From Pseudorhodoferax sp047601025 (GTDB lineage Bacteria > Pseudomonadota > Gammaproteobacteria > Burkholderiales > Burkholderiaceae_C), in NCBI RefSeq assembly GCF_047601025.1, contig NZ_JASGJZ010000001.1, positions 5,208,001-5,272,000 of the forward strand: DNA of 64,000 nucleotides. Reading direction: 5' to 3'. The position numbers were made by a program, and so were the translations under genes. The notes below the pieces were generated by a model. The model had not been told where the DNA came from and did no database searches. It saw only the letters and a list, made by a program, of their open reading frames with translations. This document shows positions 24,762 to 33,645 of this stretch, one piece after another (positions within the stretch are counted from its first letter, which is position 1; each line of letters begins with the position of its first letter).

Positions 24762-27006
24762 CCGAGGCGGTGCGCCCCGGCGCGGTGTAGGCCGCCAGCC
24801 GTGCATCGTTGCCGGAAAGCCCGCTGACGGCGGGCCAGTCGAAGTACTGGCGGTCGAACAGATTGTGGACGGCCAGGTTCAGCGTGGCCTGCCGGCCGAT
24901 GCGCCAGTAGCCGGTCAGGTCGAAGCGGGCGTAGCCCGCCGTCTTCAGCGGCACGGGCGCCGTCGGGCCGGTCTGCGCCAGCGCCTCGTCGACGCGCCGC
25001 TTGGCGGCCACGAAATGGCCCGTGAACTGTCCGCCGAAGCGCCCGCCACGCTCGTCCCAGCGCAGCCCGGCCACCAGCCGCGCCGGCTGGACGCTGTTCA
25101 GCGGCTGGCCGGCGCTCTCGTCGTTGCCGACCGACCACTGCATGGCGCCAACCAGGCGCCAGCGGTCGGCCGCGCCGAACCACTGGCCGACCGGCATCTG
25201 CCCCTTGGCCTCGATGCCGTAGATCTCCACCTCGCCGATGTTGCGCGACTGGAAGCGCCGGATCGCGCGCGGGCCGCCGCTCTGGCCGGGCGGGATGTAG
25301 GCGATCATCTGCGTGTCGATGAAGTCCGTGTAGCGGTTGTAGAAGGCCGCCAGCTCGTACGTGCCCAGGCCGGCCTCGCCGCGCAGGCCCAGCTCCACGC
25401 CGCGGCTGCGCTCGGGCTTGAGGTCGGGGTTGGGGATGAAGTCGTGGATGAAGGTGGCCACGGCCACCTGCCCCACGCGGTTGAGCTGGTCCGGCGTGGG
25501 CATGCGGAACCCCGTCACGGCGTTGGCATAGACGACCTGCCGCGGGCGCCACTCGTAGCTCAGCCCCAGCCGCGGCGTCCACGCGCCCTCGGACATGCCC
25601 ACGGGCGTGCTGCCGGCCACGTTGGCGTTGGCGAACAGCGCGTCGGGCCGGGGCGCGATGCGGTAGTGGTCGTAGCGCAGGCTGGGCGTCAGCCGCAGCC
25701 GGCCGTCGCCGAAGGCCATCTCGTTCTGCGCGAACAGGCCGATGGCGCGCACGTCGGTCTCGGGCGCGGTGCGGCGCGGGTAGACCTCGCCGTCGATGAC
25801 GCTGGTGGCGCCGCCGCCCGCGGCAGTGCGCTGCCCGGCCTCGTTGTACTGGCCGATGGACTTGGACAGCAGGTCCACGCCGGCCACCCAGCGGTGGGCG
25901 ACGGCGCCGGTGCCGGCGTGCCCGTCGACCTGCAGGTTGCCGGACCACTGCGGCTCGCGGTAGGCCATGCGGGCGTCGCGCACGAGCGCCGGCGCGGCGC
26001 CCGGCGGCTGGCGCGTGTCGTGGGTGCGCTCGTCGCTGCGGCTGTGCTGGCGGTCGACCTGCGCCGTCAGGGTGTCGAACCAGGCGCCCATGGGGGCGTA
26101 CCGGTAGGCCAGGCCCAGCCGGTCGCGCCGGCTGAGGTCGTCCGCCCGGCTGCCGGTGATGCGCGTGCCGCCGGCGATGGGGCCGACGAGCGAGCGCTGG
26201 TCGGTGCGGATGGTCTGCTCGTAGTGCTCGCCGGTCAGCGTCAGCGCGTGGCCCGGGGCGACGTCCAGCACCGACTTGAACAGCAGGTTGCGCTGCCGCG
26301 TGTCCTGGGGGTCGGGATGCAGCGCGCTGTCCGGATGGTTCTTCGGCGCGTGCCCGTCGCGGGCCGAGAACGACAGCAGGTTGCGCGCCGCGCCGGCGCG
26401 GAAGGCCAGGCTGGCGCTGCCCCAGCGGCCGTCGTCCAGGCCGTCGTAGCCCACCGCGGCGGAGCCCGCGGCGCGCGCGGACGCATCCAGGAAATCCTCC
26501 GGCGACAGCGTGCGGAACAGCACCACGCCGGCCAGCGCGTCGCTGCCGTACAGGCCGGAGGCCGGCCCCTTCAGCACCTCGACCCGGCCGAGCGACAGCG
26601 GGTCCAGCTTCAGCTGGCCCAGGTTCGCCCCGGCCGCCACGTAGCCGCCGGGCAGGCGCACGCCGTCGAGCAGCATGGCCAGGCGCTGGCCGCCGATGCC
26701 GCGCACCTCGATGCCGGCCTCGCCGCCGCGGCCGCGCGCCTCGCGCTTGACGGCGATGCCGGGCTCGTCGCGGAACAGCTCGCCGAAGTCCGTCACCAGG
26801 TTCTCGCGCAGCTGCGCCTCGCCGATCACCGAGACCGTGGCCGGCGTGGTCAGCGCCGGCGTGGCCTGGCGCGTCGCCGTGACGGCGACGGACGGCAGCG
26901 CGGGCCCGCCCTGCGCTTCTTCGGCCGGCTGCGCCCGCGCCGCCGCGCCGGCGAGCCCGGCCAATCCCCCCAGCACCGCGGCGTGCAGCCGCATCGAACG
27001 CACCAT
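24739..27006 (-). CDS. TonB-dependent outer-membrane receptor
   Basis: A 755-residue receptor. Residues 1-26 are a signal peptide (LAGLAGAAARA-Q). The TonB box region is LPSVAVTATR, the plug domain spans about 45-160 (VLKGPASGLYGSDALAG), a 22-strand barrel follows, and it ends in the OMP terminal Phe (SLRVDF). Style resembles TonB-hemoglobin/heme and ZnuD-type receptors, but no FRAP/NPNL heme motif was seen clearly. It is divergent from a CobN-like operon and shares with it a promoter carrying two Zur-like boxes. AGGAGGGAGAG precedes the ATG. Substrate is probably a metal complex or tetrapyrrole. Confidence 0.92.
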   Translation of the reverse strand: MVRSMRLHAAVLGGLAGLAGAAARAQPAEEAQGGPALPSVAVTATRQATPALTTPATVSVIGEAQLRENLVTDFGELFRDEPGIAVKREARGRGGEAGIEVRGIGGQRLAMLLDGVRLPGGYVAAGANLGQLKLDPLSLGRVEVLKGPASGLYGSDALAGVVLFRTLSPEDFLDASARAAGSAAVGYDGLDDGRWGSASLAFRAGAARNLLSFSARDGHAPKNHPDSALHPDPQDTRQRNLLFKSVLDVAPGHALTLTGEHYEQTIRTDQRSLVGPIAGGTRITGSRADDLSRRDRLGLAYRYAPMGAWFDTLTAQVDRQHSRSDERTHDTRQPPGAAPALVRDARMAYREPQWSGNLQVDGHAGTGAVAHRWVAGVDLLSKSIGQYNEAGQRTAAGGGATSVIDGEVYPRRTAPETDVRAIGLFAQNEMAFGDGRLRLTPSLRYDHYRIAPRPDALFANANVAGSTPVGMSEGAWTPRLGLSYEWRPRQVVYANAVTGFRMPTPDQLNRVGQVAVATFIHDFIPNPDLKPERSRGVELGLRGEAGLGTYELAAFYNRYTDFIDTQMIAYIPPGQSGGPRAIRRFQSRNIGEVEIYGIEAKGQMPVGQWFGAADRWRLVGAMQWSVGNDESAGQPLNSVQPARLVAGLRWDERGGRFGGQFTGHFVAAKRRVDEALAQTGPTAPVPLKTAGYARFDLTGYWRIGRQATLNLAVHNLFDRQYFDWPAVSGLSGNDARLAAYTAPGRTASVSLRVDF

Positions 27007-27044
27007 GGACTCTCCCTCCTGCCTGCAATCGACGGGTCGTCAAT

Positions 27045-27059
27045 TGTTATAACATCACA
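27045..27059. promoter_or_regulatory. Zur-like box 1
   Basis: TGTTATAACATCACA matches the proteobacterial Zur palindrome TGTTATA-N-TATAACA at 12 of 14 fixed positions and is close to the E. coli znuA/znuC operator. It lies in the AT-rich 100-bp gap between the TonB receptor and CobN-like genes. No Fur-box-like GATAAT repeats were seen. Confidence 0.55.
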
Positions 27060-27071
27060 AAAAACAATGGA

Positions 27072-27086
27072 TGTTACAACATCACA
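27072..27086. promoter_or_regulatory. Zur-like box 2
   Basis: TGTTACAACATCACA is a second copy of the same 15-mer with one change, 27 bp from the first, ending 8 bp before the GGGAGG Shine-Dalgarno of the CobN-like gene. Eleven of 14 fixed positions match the Zur palindrome. Two near-identical dyads suggest a real repressor site whichever regulator is involved. Confidence 0.5.
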
Positions 27087-27106
27087 TTCATGATGGGAGG
27101 ACAGCG

Positions 27107-30100
27107 TTGAAGATGGTGGAACGAAGCGGCCCCGGGCCGGCATCCAGGCGCTGGCGCATGGCGCTGGCCGGCCTGCTGGCCCTGGCGGTGCTGGCCGCGC
27201 TGGGGCTGGGCTGGATCGCCTGGCTGGCGCCCACGCGGGTCGCGCTGGTCAACTACCCGGAATTCCAGGCCGCGCGCATCATCCAGGCCAGCCCCGGCGC
27301 CTTCGCCGGCGCGCGCGTGCTGCCGCTGGGCGAACTGGGCAAGGCCCGGCGCCACGACCTGGTGCTGGTCTTCGGCCGCGGCCTGAAGCTGGACGACGCG
27401 CAGGCGCAGCAGCTGCGCGCCGCGGGCGCGGCCGGCACGCCCGTCTACGTGGACGGCGCCACCAACCCGCAGCACGACCTGCTGACCACCCTGAAGGGCG
27501 CCGACCTCGACGCCGTGGCCGGCTACCTGCGCGGCGGCGGGCCGGCCAACTATGCACGGCTGCTGACCTACGCCCGCCGCGCGCTCGACGGCAAGCGCCT
27601 GTTCGCGGGCGACGTGCAGCCGCCGCAGCCCATGCCGCAGGACGTGTTCTTCCACCTGGCCGACGACGCGGTGTTCGCCGATTTCGCCAGCTTCGAGCAG
27701 TACCTGCACACACAGCCGGGCTGGAAGCCGGGCCGCCCGCGCGTGGCCCTGCTGACCAGCGTGCCCGGCCCCTTCAACGCCAACCGCGACCACGTGGACG
27801 CGATGATCCGCGCCCTGGAGGCGCTCGGCTTCGAGGTCGTGCCGGTCGCCGCCATCCGCCAGCGGCTGGCCTTCCTGCAGCAGGCCGACCCCGCCGCCGT
27901 GGTCTACATGCCGCACGGCCGGCTGACCCTGGGCCAGGCCGACGAGGCGCGCCAGTGGCTGGCCGCGCGCAACATCCCGCTGTTCGCACCGGTGAGCGTG
28001 TTCACCGAGGCCGATGAATGGCTGGCCGACCAGCGCAGCTTCGACGGCGGGCTGCTCACCATGTCGGTCACGCTGCCCGAGATCGACGGCGCGACCACGC
28101 CGATGGCGGTCGCCGCGCAGTTCCGCGGCGACGACGGCCTGCGCGTGTTCCGCGCGCTGCCCGGGCGGCCGGAGCGCTTCGCCAGCCTGGTGCAGCGCAC
28201 CGTGGCGCACAAGGCCAAGGCCAATGCCGACAAGAAGCTCGCCATCTACTACTACAAGGGCCCGGGCCAGAGCGCGCTGACGGCCGGCGACCTGGAGGTG
28301 GTGCCCTCGCTCTACGCGCTGCTGCGCCGCCTGCGGGCCGACGGCTACCGCGTGGACGGCCTGCCTGCCACCGAGGCCGGCTTCGCCCAACTGCTGCAAG
28401 CGCGCGGCCCCAACATCGGCCCCTACGCCAAGGGCGATTTCGCCAGCTTCCTGCGCGATGCCGACCCGGCCTGGGTCAGCGCCGCGCAGCTGAACGGCTG
28501 GTGCGGCAAGCAGATCGTGCAACTGCTGTGCGACCAGGTCGCCCGGCAGTTCGGCCCCGCGCCGGGCGCCTACCTCAGCGATGGAACAGGCGCCGGGGGC
28601 CGCGTCGCCGTCGCGCGCGTGCCACTGGGCAACGTGGTGCTGCTGCCGCAGCCGCTGCCCGGCGCGGGCGAGGACACCTTCAGGCTCGTGCACGGCACCC
28701 GGCTCGCGCCGCCCTGGCCCTACGTGGCCTCGTACCTGTGGACGCGCGAGGTCTTCGGCGCCGACGTGGTGATGCACTTCGGCACCCACGGCAGCCTGGA
28801 ATTCACGCCGCACAAGCAGGTGGCCCTGTCGGACCGCGACTGGCCTGACGCGCTGATCGGCGGCGTGCCGCACGTCTACCTCTACACCATGGGCAATGTG
28901 GGCGAGGCCATGGTCGCCAAGCGCCGCAGCTACGCCACCATCGTCTCGCACCTGACGCCGCCGCTGCGCGAAGGCGGCGCGCAGTCCGGCCACAAGCAGC
29001 TCGCCGACCGGCTGCAGGCCTGGGACGCCGCCGACAGCCCGGCCCTGCGGCACCAGTACGCGCAGGACATCCAGCGCCAGGCCGTGGCGCTGGGCCTGCA
29101 CCGCGACCTGTCGCTCGACGCGCAGACGCCCTGGAGCGACGAGCAGCTGGCGCGCCTGGCCGACCACATGGAGACCGTGGAGGACGCGCGCATCACCGAG
29201 GGCCTGTACACGCTGGGCACGCCCTACGCGCCGCAGGCGCTGGACACCACGGCGCGCCTGATGGGGCTGGACGCGCTGGTGCAGGCGCTGGCCGAGCTGG
29301 ACGTGGCGCGCGGCACGGTGCGGCGCGAGCAGCTCGACCGTTCGGCGTGGCTGGCACGCACCTACCGCCCGCGCGCCGAGGCGCTGATCGCACAGGCGCA
29401 GCGCGGCGATGCGGCCGAGGCCGGGCCCCCACGCTTCCCCGCCTCGCATGGTCCGCAGCCCCCCGCGGGGGCGCTTTCCACCCCGGGGCGGCCCGGCGAC
29501 GAGAAGGTGCTGGCGCAGGCCGTCAAGCCCGACGAGCTGCGGCGCGCCGAAGCCTGGGCGGCGGCGCAGCGCCAGCCCAGTGACGACGAGCTGGTGCGCG
29601 GCTTCATCGCGCTGGGCGCATCGCGCGCCGCCCCACGCAGTGCCGGCGCAGCCGTCGACGAAGCCGCGCTGCGCCAGCACCTGGCGCGCGCGCTGGCCGA
29701 CCCGAAGAAGCGCGAGTTCCTGGAGAGCCTGCGCTCGGACCAGAAGCTCAGGCATGCGCTGCGCTCGCTGGACCCCGAGTCCCTGCAGACCGCGCGCACC
29801 GTGGCCAAGGCCATCCCGGCCATGGCCGAGGCGCTGGAGATCGCCGCCGGCCCCGACGTGAAACCGCTGCTGTCGGCCATGCAGAGCGAGCCCCTGCGCC
29901 GCAAGGTCCTGGGCTGGCTGTCGGAGCCGGAACTCCAGGCCAGTGTCGACTCCGAAGCCCGCCGCGCCCGTAACTCCCTGCAGGCCCAGGCGCGCGAGCA
30001 CGCAGGCGCGCTGCAGGCCGCCGAGGCCACGCCGGACGCGCAGGTGGCCGCACGGCGCGTGGACGCCCTGGATGCTTCCGCGCAAACGCAACTGCTGGCC

Positions 30101-31981
30101 GCGCTGCGTTTCTGGCAGCAGGCGCCCGAGCTGGGCGCGCCCTGGCAGGCGCGCCGGCAGCCCGCGGCCGCCGGCATCGCCCTGCTCACGCATGCGCTGG
30201 AGCGCCGGGCCGACCAGCGCGCCGAAGGCGAGCGCCGCTTCGCCCAGGCCGTGCTGACGCTGCGCGAGCGCGTGCAGGCCATCCCGCATTACCGCGGCCA
30301 GCTGGCCGACAGCCCGGCGCGCGAGCTGGCCGCGCTGACCAACGCATTGGCGGGCGGCTTCACGCAAGCGTCCTCGGGCGGCGATCCGCTCATCAACCCG
30401 CTGGCGCTGCCCACGGGCCGCAACCTGTTTTCCATCGATGCGGAAAAGACTCCCTCCGAGCAGGCGTGGACCGTGGCGCGCCAGCTCGTCGACCAGATGC
30501 TGGCCCAGCACCGCGCCGCGCATGGCGGCCAATGGCCGGCCAAGGTGGCCTTCACGCTGTGGGCCGGCGATTTCATCCACACCGAGGGCACCGGCATCGC
30601 GCAGATCCTGTACCTGCTGGGCGTGTCGCCGGTGCGCGACCCGTTCGGGCGCGTGTCGGGCCTGCGCCTGGTCCCGCGCGAGGAACTGGGCCGCCCGCGC
30701 GTCGACGTGGTGGTGCAGACCTCGGGCCAGCTGCGCGACCTGGCGGCCTCGCGGCTGGGCCTGATCAACCAGGCCGTCGCCCTGGCCGCGCAGGCGCGCG
30801 AGCAGGACAACGCCGTCGCCCAGGGCGTGCAGGCCGTGGAGCGGCAGCTCAAGGAGCGCGGCGCCTCGCCCGCCGACGCGCGGCGCTTCTCGGCCGTGCG
30901 CGTGTTCGGCGGCGTCAACGGCAACTACGGTACCGGCATCATGGGCATGGTCGAGGCCGGCGACCGCTGGCAGGACCGCTCCGAGGTCGCCAAAACTTAT
31001 CTCTCCAACATGGGTGCAGCCTTCGGCGACGGCGACCTGTGGGGCGCCTACCAGGCCGGCGCCTTCGAGGCGGCGCTGGCCGGCACGCAGGTGGTGATGC
31101 AGCCGCTGTCGTCCAACACCTGGGGCCCGATCTCGCTGGACCACGTCTACGAGTTCATGGGCGGGCTGAACCTGGCGGTGCGCGAGGTCACCGGCCAGGA
31201 GCCGGCCGCCTACTTCAGCGACTTCCGCAACGCCGCGCGGCCCACGGTGCGCGAGGCCGGCGCGGCGATCGCCGTGGAGGCACGCGCCACCGTGCTGAAC
31301 CCGGCCTACATCGAGGCCATGGCCAGGGGCGGCGCCTCCTCGGCCGAGGTGTTCGCCGAGACCTTCCGCAACCTCTACGGCTGGAACGTCACGCGGCCCT
31401 CCGCCATCCCTTCCGAGTTGTGGGACGCGCTCGCCGACACCTACGTGCGCGATGCGCGCGGCCTGGGCGTGCACGCCTTCTTCGAGCGCGCCAACCCCTA
31501 CGCGCTGCAGGAGATGACGGCGGTGATGCTGGAGACCGCGCGCAAGGGCTACTGGCAGCCCGGCGACGCGCGGCTGCGCGAAGTGGCGCAGCTGCACGCC
31601 GGCCTGGTGGCGCGCTTCGGCGCCAGCGGCACCGAGTTCGTCAACGACAACGCCGCGCTGCGCGGCTTCATCGCCGCCCACCTGGAGGCCGAGCGCCGCC
31701 AGGCCTACGACGAGGCGCTGCAGGCCGCCAACCAGGGCCCGTCCGTCGACACCGCCAAGGCCACGGTGCTGCGCAAGACCGATGCAGCGCCCGACACCAG
31801 GCAAGCCGCCGGCCGGAACGCCGAGCCCGGCCGCGAGCCCGGCGCCGCGCGGCCCGACGCGCCACTGGCCCTGCGCCCCGGCGCTTCCGCCGTGGCCGTG
31901 CTGCTCGGCGCGCTGCTGGCCTTGGCGGCGCTGGTGCTCTGGCTGCGCCGCCGCCATGCCGGCCCGGGAAGCCGGGCATGA
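27107..31981 (+). CDS. Membrane-anchored CobN-like chelatase (HmuS-like)
   Basis: A roughly 1624-residue relative of cobaltochelatase CobN and Mg-chelatase BchH. A transmembrane helix at about 17-40 (LAGLLALAVLAALGLGW) and another at the C-terminus (AVLLGALLALAALVLWL) bracket the domain, so it is held in the inner membrane. Conserved blocks: VVMHFGTHGSLEFTPHK, NGNYGTGIMGMVEAGDRW, SNTWGPISLDHVYEFMGGLN. No cobalamin genes or CobS/CobT partners are near. A TTG at 27107 has ideal spacing (6 nt) from GGGAGG; an ATG two codons on is the alternative. Relatives in Bacteroidota (HmuS) are implicated in removing metal from heme, and in Pseudomonas a similar gene responds to zinc starvation. A repeat-derived linker interrupts it near residue 780. 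Confidence 0.87.
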   Translation: MKMVERSGPGPASRRWRMALAGLLALAVLAALGLGWIAWLAPTRVALVNYPEFQAARIIQASPGAFAGARVLPLGELGKARRHDLVLVFGRGLKLDDAQAQQLRAAGAAGTPVYVDGATNPQHDLLTTLKGADLDAVAGYLRGGGPANYARLLTYARRALDGKRLFAGDVQPPQPMPQDVFFHLADDAVFADFASFEQYLHTQPGWKPGRPRVALLTSVPGPFNANRDHVDAMIRALEALGFEVVPVAAIRQRLAFLQQADPAAVVYMPHGRLTLGQADEARQWLAARNIPLFAPVSVFTEADEWLADQRSFDGGLLTMSVTLPEIDGATTPMAVAAQFRGDDGLRVFRALPGRPERFASLVQRTVAHKAKANADKKLAIYYYKGPGQSALTAGDLEVVPSLYALLRRLRADGYRVDGLPATEAGFAQLLQARGPNIGPYAKGDFASFLRDADPAWVSAAQLNGWCGKQIVQLLCDQVARQFGPAPGAYLSDGTGAGGRVAVARVPLGNVVLLPQPLPGAGEDTFRLVHGTRLAPPWPYVASYLWTREVFGADVVMHFGTHGSLEFTPHKQVALSDRDWPDALIGGVPHVYLYTMGNVGEAMVAKRRSYATIVSHLTPPLREGGAQSGHKQLADRLQAWDAADSPALRHQYAQDIQRQAVALGLHRDLSLDAQTPWSDEQLARLADHMETVEDARITEGLYTLGTPYAPQALDTTARLMGLDALVQALAELDVARGTVRREQLDRSAWLARTYRPRAEALIAQAQRGDAAEAGPPRFPASHGPQPPAGALSTPGRPGDEKVLAQAVKPDELRRAEAWAAAQRQPSDDELVRGFIALGASRAAPRSAGAAVDEAALRQHLARALADPKKREFLESLRSDQKLRHALRSLDPESLQTARTVAKAIPAMAEALEIAAGPDVKPLLSAMQSEPLRRKVLGWLSEPELQASVDSEARRARNSLQAQAREHAGALQAAEATPDAQVAARRVDALDASAQTQLLAALRFWQQAPELGAPWQARRQPAAAGIALLTHALERRADQRAEGERRFAQAVLTLRERVQAIPHYRGQLADSPARELAALTNALAGGFTQASSGGDPLINPLALPTGRNLFSIDAEKTPSEQAWTVARQLVDQMLAQHRAAHGGQWPAKVAFTLWAGDFIHTEGTGIAQILYLLGVSPVRDPFGRVSGLRLVPREELGRPRVDVVVQTSGQLRDLAASRLGLINQAVALAAQAREQDNAVAQGVQAVERQLKERGASPADARRFSAVRVFGGVNGNYGTGIMGMVEAGDRWQDRSEVAKTYLSNMGAAFGDGDLWGAYQAGAFEAALAGTQVVMQPLSSNTWGPISLDHVYEFMGGLNLAVREVTGQEPAAYFSDFRNAARPTVREAGAAIAVEARATVLNPAYIEAMARGGASSAEVFAETFRNLYGWNVTRPSAIPSELWDALADTYVRDARGLGVHAFFERANPYALQEMTAVMLETARKGYWQPGDARLREVAQLHAGLVARFGASGTEFVNDNAALRGFIAAHLEAERRQAYDEALQAANQGPSVDTAKATVLRKTDAAPDTRQAAGRNAEPGREPGAARPDAPLALRPGASAVAVLLGALLALAALVLWLRRRHAGPGSRA
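29479..29498. repeat. Dispersed GC-rich repeat, copy 2 (core), inside CobN-like gene
   Basis: Shares the 14-mer GGGGCGGCCCGGCG with 18855-18874. A short hairpin CCCCCGCGGGGG lies just upstream. The whole insert, about 29433-29503, is read in frame as a Pro/Gly-rich segment (PPRFPASHGPQPPAGALS) joining two conserved parts of the protein. Confidence 0.55.
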
Positions 31982-32634
31982 GCACGGACGGCAGCGTGCT
32001 GCTGGCGCTGGCCGCCTGCTGCCTCGCCCTCGCCGCCCTGCAGGCCGCGGCATGGCCCCGGCCGCTGCAATGGGCGATGGCGCTCGCCGTGGTGGCCGCG
32101 CTGGCCGCCTCCGGCGAGCTGGCCAGCCGCACCAGCACGGCGGAGATCCTGCGCTGGGCCGCGTCGCCGCAGCGGCGGCAGGACCTGGCGGCGCTGCTGC
32201 TGGCCGAGGCCCTGCTGTTCGGCAGCCAGGCCGTGCGGCAGGCGCAAGGCCAGGCCACGCGCGGATGGCGCTGGCTGGGCTGGCTGCCGCCGCCATCGGC
32301 GCTGCTGGCGCTGTTCTTCGCCCAGGTGGCGGTGATGCTGTGGGTCGACGGCTGGGACTACGCCACGCTGGCCTGGCTCTGCGCGCTGGGCTTCGCCGCG
32401 CTGCTGGCCGCGGCCACGGCGCTGCTGCGCCAGGCCCTGCCCGACGGCGCCACGCGCTGCGCATTGCGCGTGGGCCTGCACGGCGCACAGGCCGTGGCCG
32501 GGCTGTGGCTGGCGCGGCCGCCCCTGCGGGCCGCCATCGACCCGGTGCCGCTGTGGGGCGGCCGCCTGGCCATCGTCGCCGCGGTGGCCGCCGCGCTGGC
32601 CGCGCTGGGCTGGCTGGCGCAGCGGCGGCGCTGA
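31978..32634 (+). CDS. Small integral membrane protein (HmuT-position)
   Basis: A 218-residue protein made almost entirely of hydrophobic helices (about six), with no motif I recognise. The ATG overlaps the CobN-like stop (ATGA). Its place between the chelatase and an ExbB-like protein equals that of HmuT in Bacteroidota hmuYRSTUV operons. A role as membrane partner of the chelatase or as a permease is inferred from order only. Confidence 0.7.
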   Translation: MSTDGSVLLALAACCLALAALQAAAWPRPLQWAMALAVVAALAASGELASRTSTAEILRWAASPQRRQDLAALLLAEALLFGSQAVRQAQGQATRGWRWLGWLPPPSALLALFFAQVAVMLWVDGWDYATLAWLCALGFAALLAAATALLRQALPDGATRCALRVGLHGAQAVAGLWLARPPLRAAIDPVPLWGGRLAIVAAVAAALAALGWLAQRRR

Positions 32635-32658
32635 TTCCTTTCCAAGCACGCACACCTC

Positions 32659-33252
32659 ATGGAATCCCTCATCCAAACCCTCTCCTGGATCTCGACCGCG
32701 CTGCAGGTGCCGGTGGTGGTCGCCATCCTGTACCTGCTGGCGCGCGGCCTGCTTGCGCTGGGCGACTTCTACGGCCGCTGGAGCGACCGGCTGCGCCGGA
32801 CGCGCGGCACCGGCGCGCTGGCCACCGTGCCCGCCGGGGAGCTGCTGGACCTGCTGACGCGCGCCAGCCCGCGCCGTGCCGACGCGCTGCGCCAGGCCCT
32901 GGACGCCCTGCGCCAGGCGCCCGCCGACGCGGCCTGGCACGAGCGCGTGGTGACCGAGTTCGAACTGGCGGCCGACCGCCGGCTGGCACTGCTGCGCACC
33001 ATGACGCGCATCGGCCCGCTGCTGGGCCTGATGGGCACGCTGATCCCGCTCGGGCCGGCGCTGGTGGCGCTGGCCGCCGGCGACATCGCGGTGCTGGCGC
33101 GCAAGATGGAGGTGGCCTTCGCCACCACCGTGGTGGGCCTGGTGATCGGTGCCATCGGCTTCCTGCTGCACCAGGCCGCGCAGCGCTGGGCCATGGACGA
33201 CCTGTCGCTGCTGGAGTTCGTCAGCGCCCGCCTGCGGGGAGGCCCGGCATGA
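32659..33252 (+). CDS. MotA/TolQ/ExbB-family proton channel protein (HmuU-like)
   Basis: A 197-residue inner-membrane protein with a TM at about 16-38 and the conserved TolQ/ExbB pair at about 110-170 (MTRIGPLLGLMGTLIPLGPAL and TTVVGLVIGAIGFLL). It probably forms a proton-driven stator with the DUF2149 protein whose start overlaps its stop, energising the TonB receptor or the chelatase complex. A housekeeping exbB/exbD pair also exists at 62.9-64 kb, so this is a dedicated set. Confidence 0.85.
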   Translation: MESLIQTLSWISTALQVPVVVAILYLLARGLLALGDFYGRWSDRLRRTRGTGALATVPAGELLDLLTRASPRRADALRQALDALRQAPADAAWHERVVTEFELAADRRLALLRTMTRIGPLLGLMGTLIPLGPALVALAAGDIAVLARKMEVAFATTVVGLVIGAIGFLLHQAAQRWAMDDLSLLEFVSARLRGGPA

Positions 33253-33617
33253 GCCGGCGCCGCTCCCTGCTGCGCGGCGGCCTGGGCGCCGACAGCGACG
33301 ACATGGACCCGATGGGCTTCCTGATCAACCTGTTCGACGTGGCCCTGGTGTTCGCGCTGGCGCTGATGATCGCGCTGGTCTCCAACCTGCGCATCGCCGA
33401 CATGCTCACGGCCAAGGACTTCACCGTGGTCAAGAACCCGGGCCAGCCCGACATGGAGATCATCACGCGCGAAGGCGGCAAGGTCTCGCGCTACGTGGCC
33501 GGCCAGGCCCCGGCCGATGGCGGCAGCGCCCGCCAGGGCCAGCGGGTCGGCACGGCCTACCGGCTGGACAGCGGGGAAATCATCTACGTGCCGGACGCCG
33601 GCCCGGCTGGCAAGTGA
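33249..33617 (+). CDS. DUF2149 protein, ExbD-like (HmuV-like)
   Basis: A 122-residue DUF2149 protein: a short cytoplasmic start, one transmembrane helix (DPMGFLINLFDVALVFALALMIAL) with an Asp as in ExbD/TolR, and a small periplasmic domain with YRLDSGEIIYVP. It starts within the stop of the ExbB-like gene (ATGA). DUF2149 proteins nearly always accompany a CobN-like and a MotA/TolQ/ExbB protein, which fits here. Last gene of the operon. Confidence 0.87.
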   Translation: MSRRRSLLRGGLGADSDDMDPMGFLINLFDVALVFALALMIALVSNLRIADMLTAKDFTVVKNPGQPDMEIITREGGKVSRYVAGQAPADGGSARQGQRVGTAYRLDSGEIIYVPDAGPAGK

Positions 33618-33645
33618 CCGCCCGCGTGCGGGGCGGCCGCGCGCG

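Noticed and set aside
27045..27086. Fur box or NikR/cobalamin-riboswitch control of the receptor/CobN-like genes
   Set aside because: No GATAAT-type repeats or B12-box sequence was seen; the dyads fit Zur better.
27074..32653. A 1859-codon open frame antisense to the CobN-like operon
   Set aside because: High-GC codon usage leaves stop-free antisense frames; its translation is His/Arg/Gln/Gly-rich with no motifs, while the plus strand holds clear CobN, ExbB and DUF2149 proteins.
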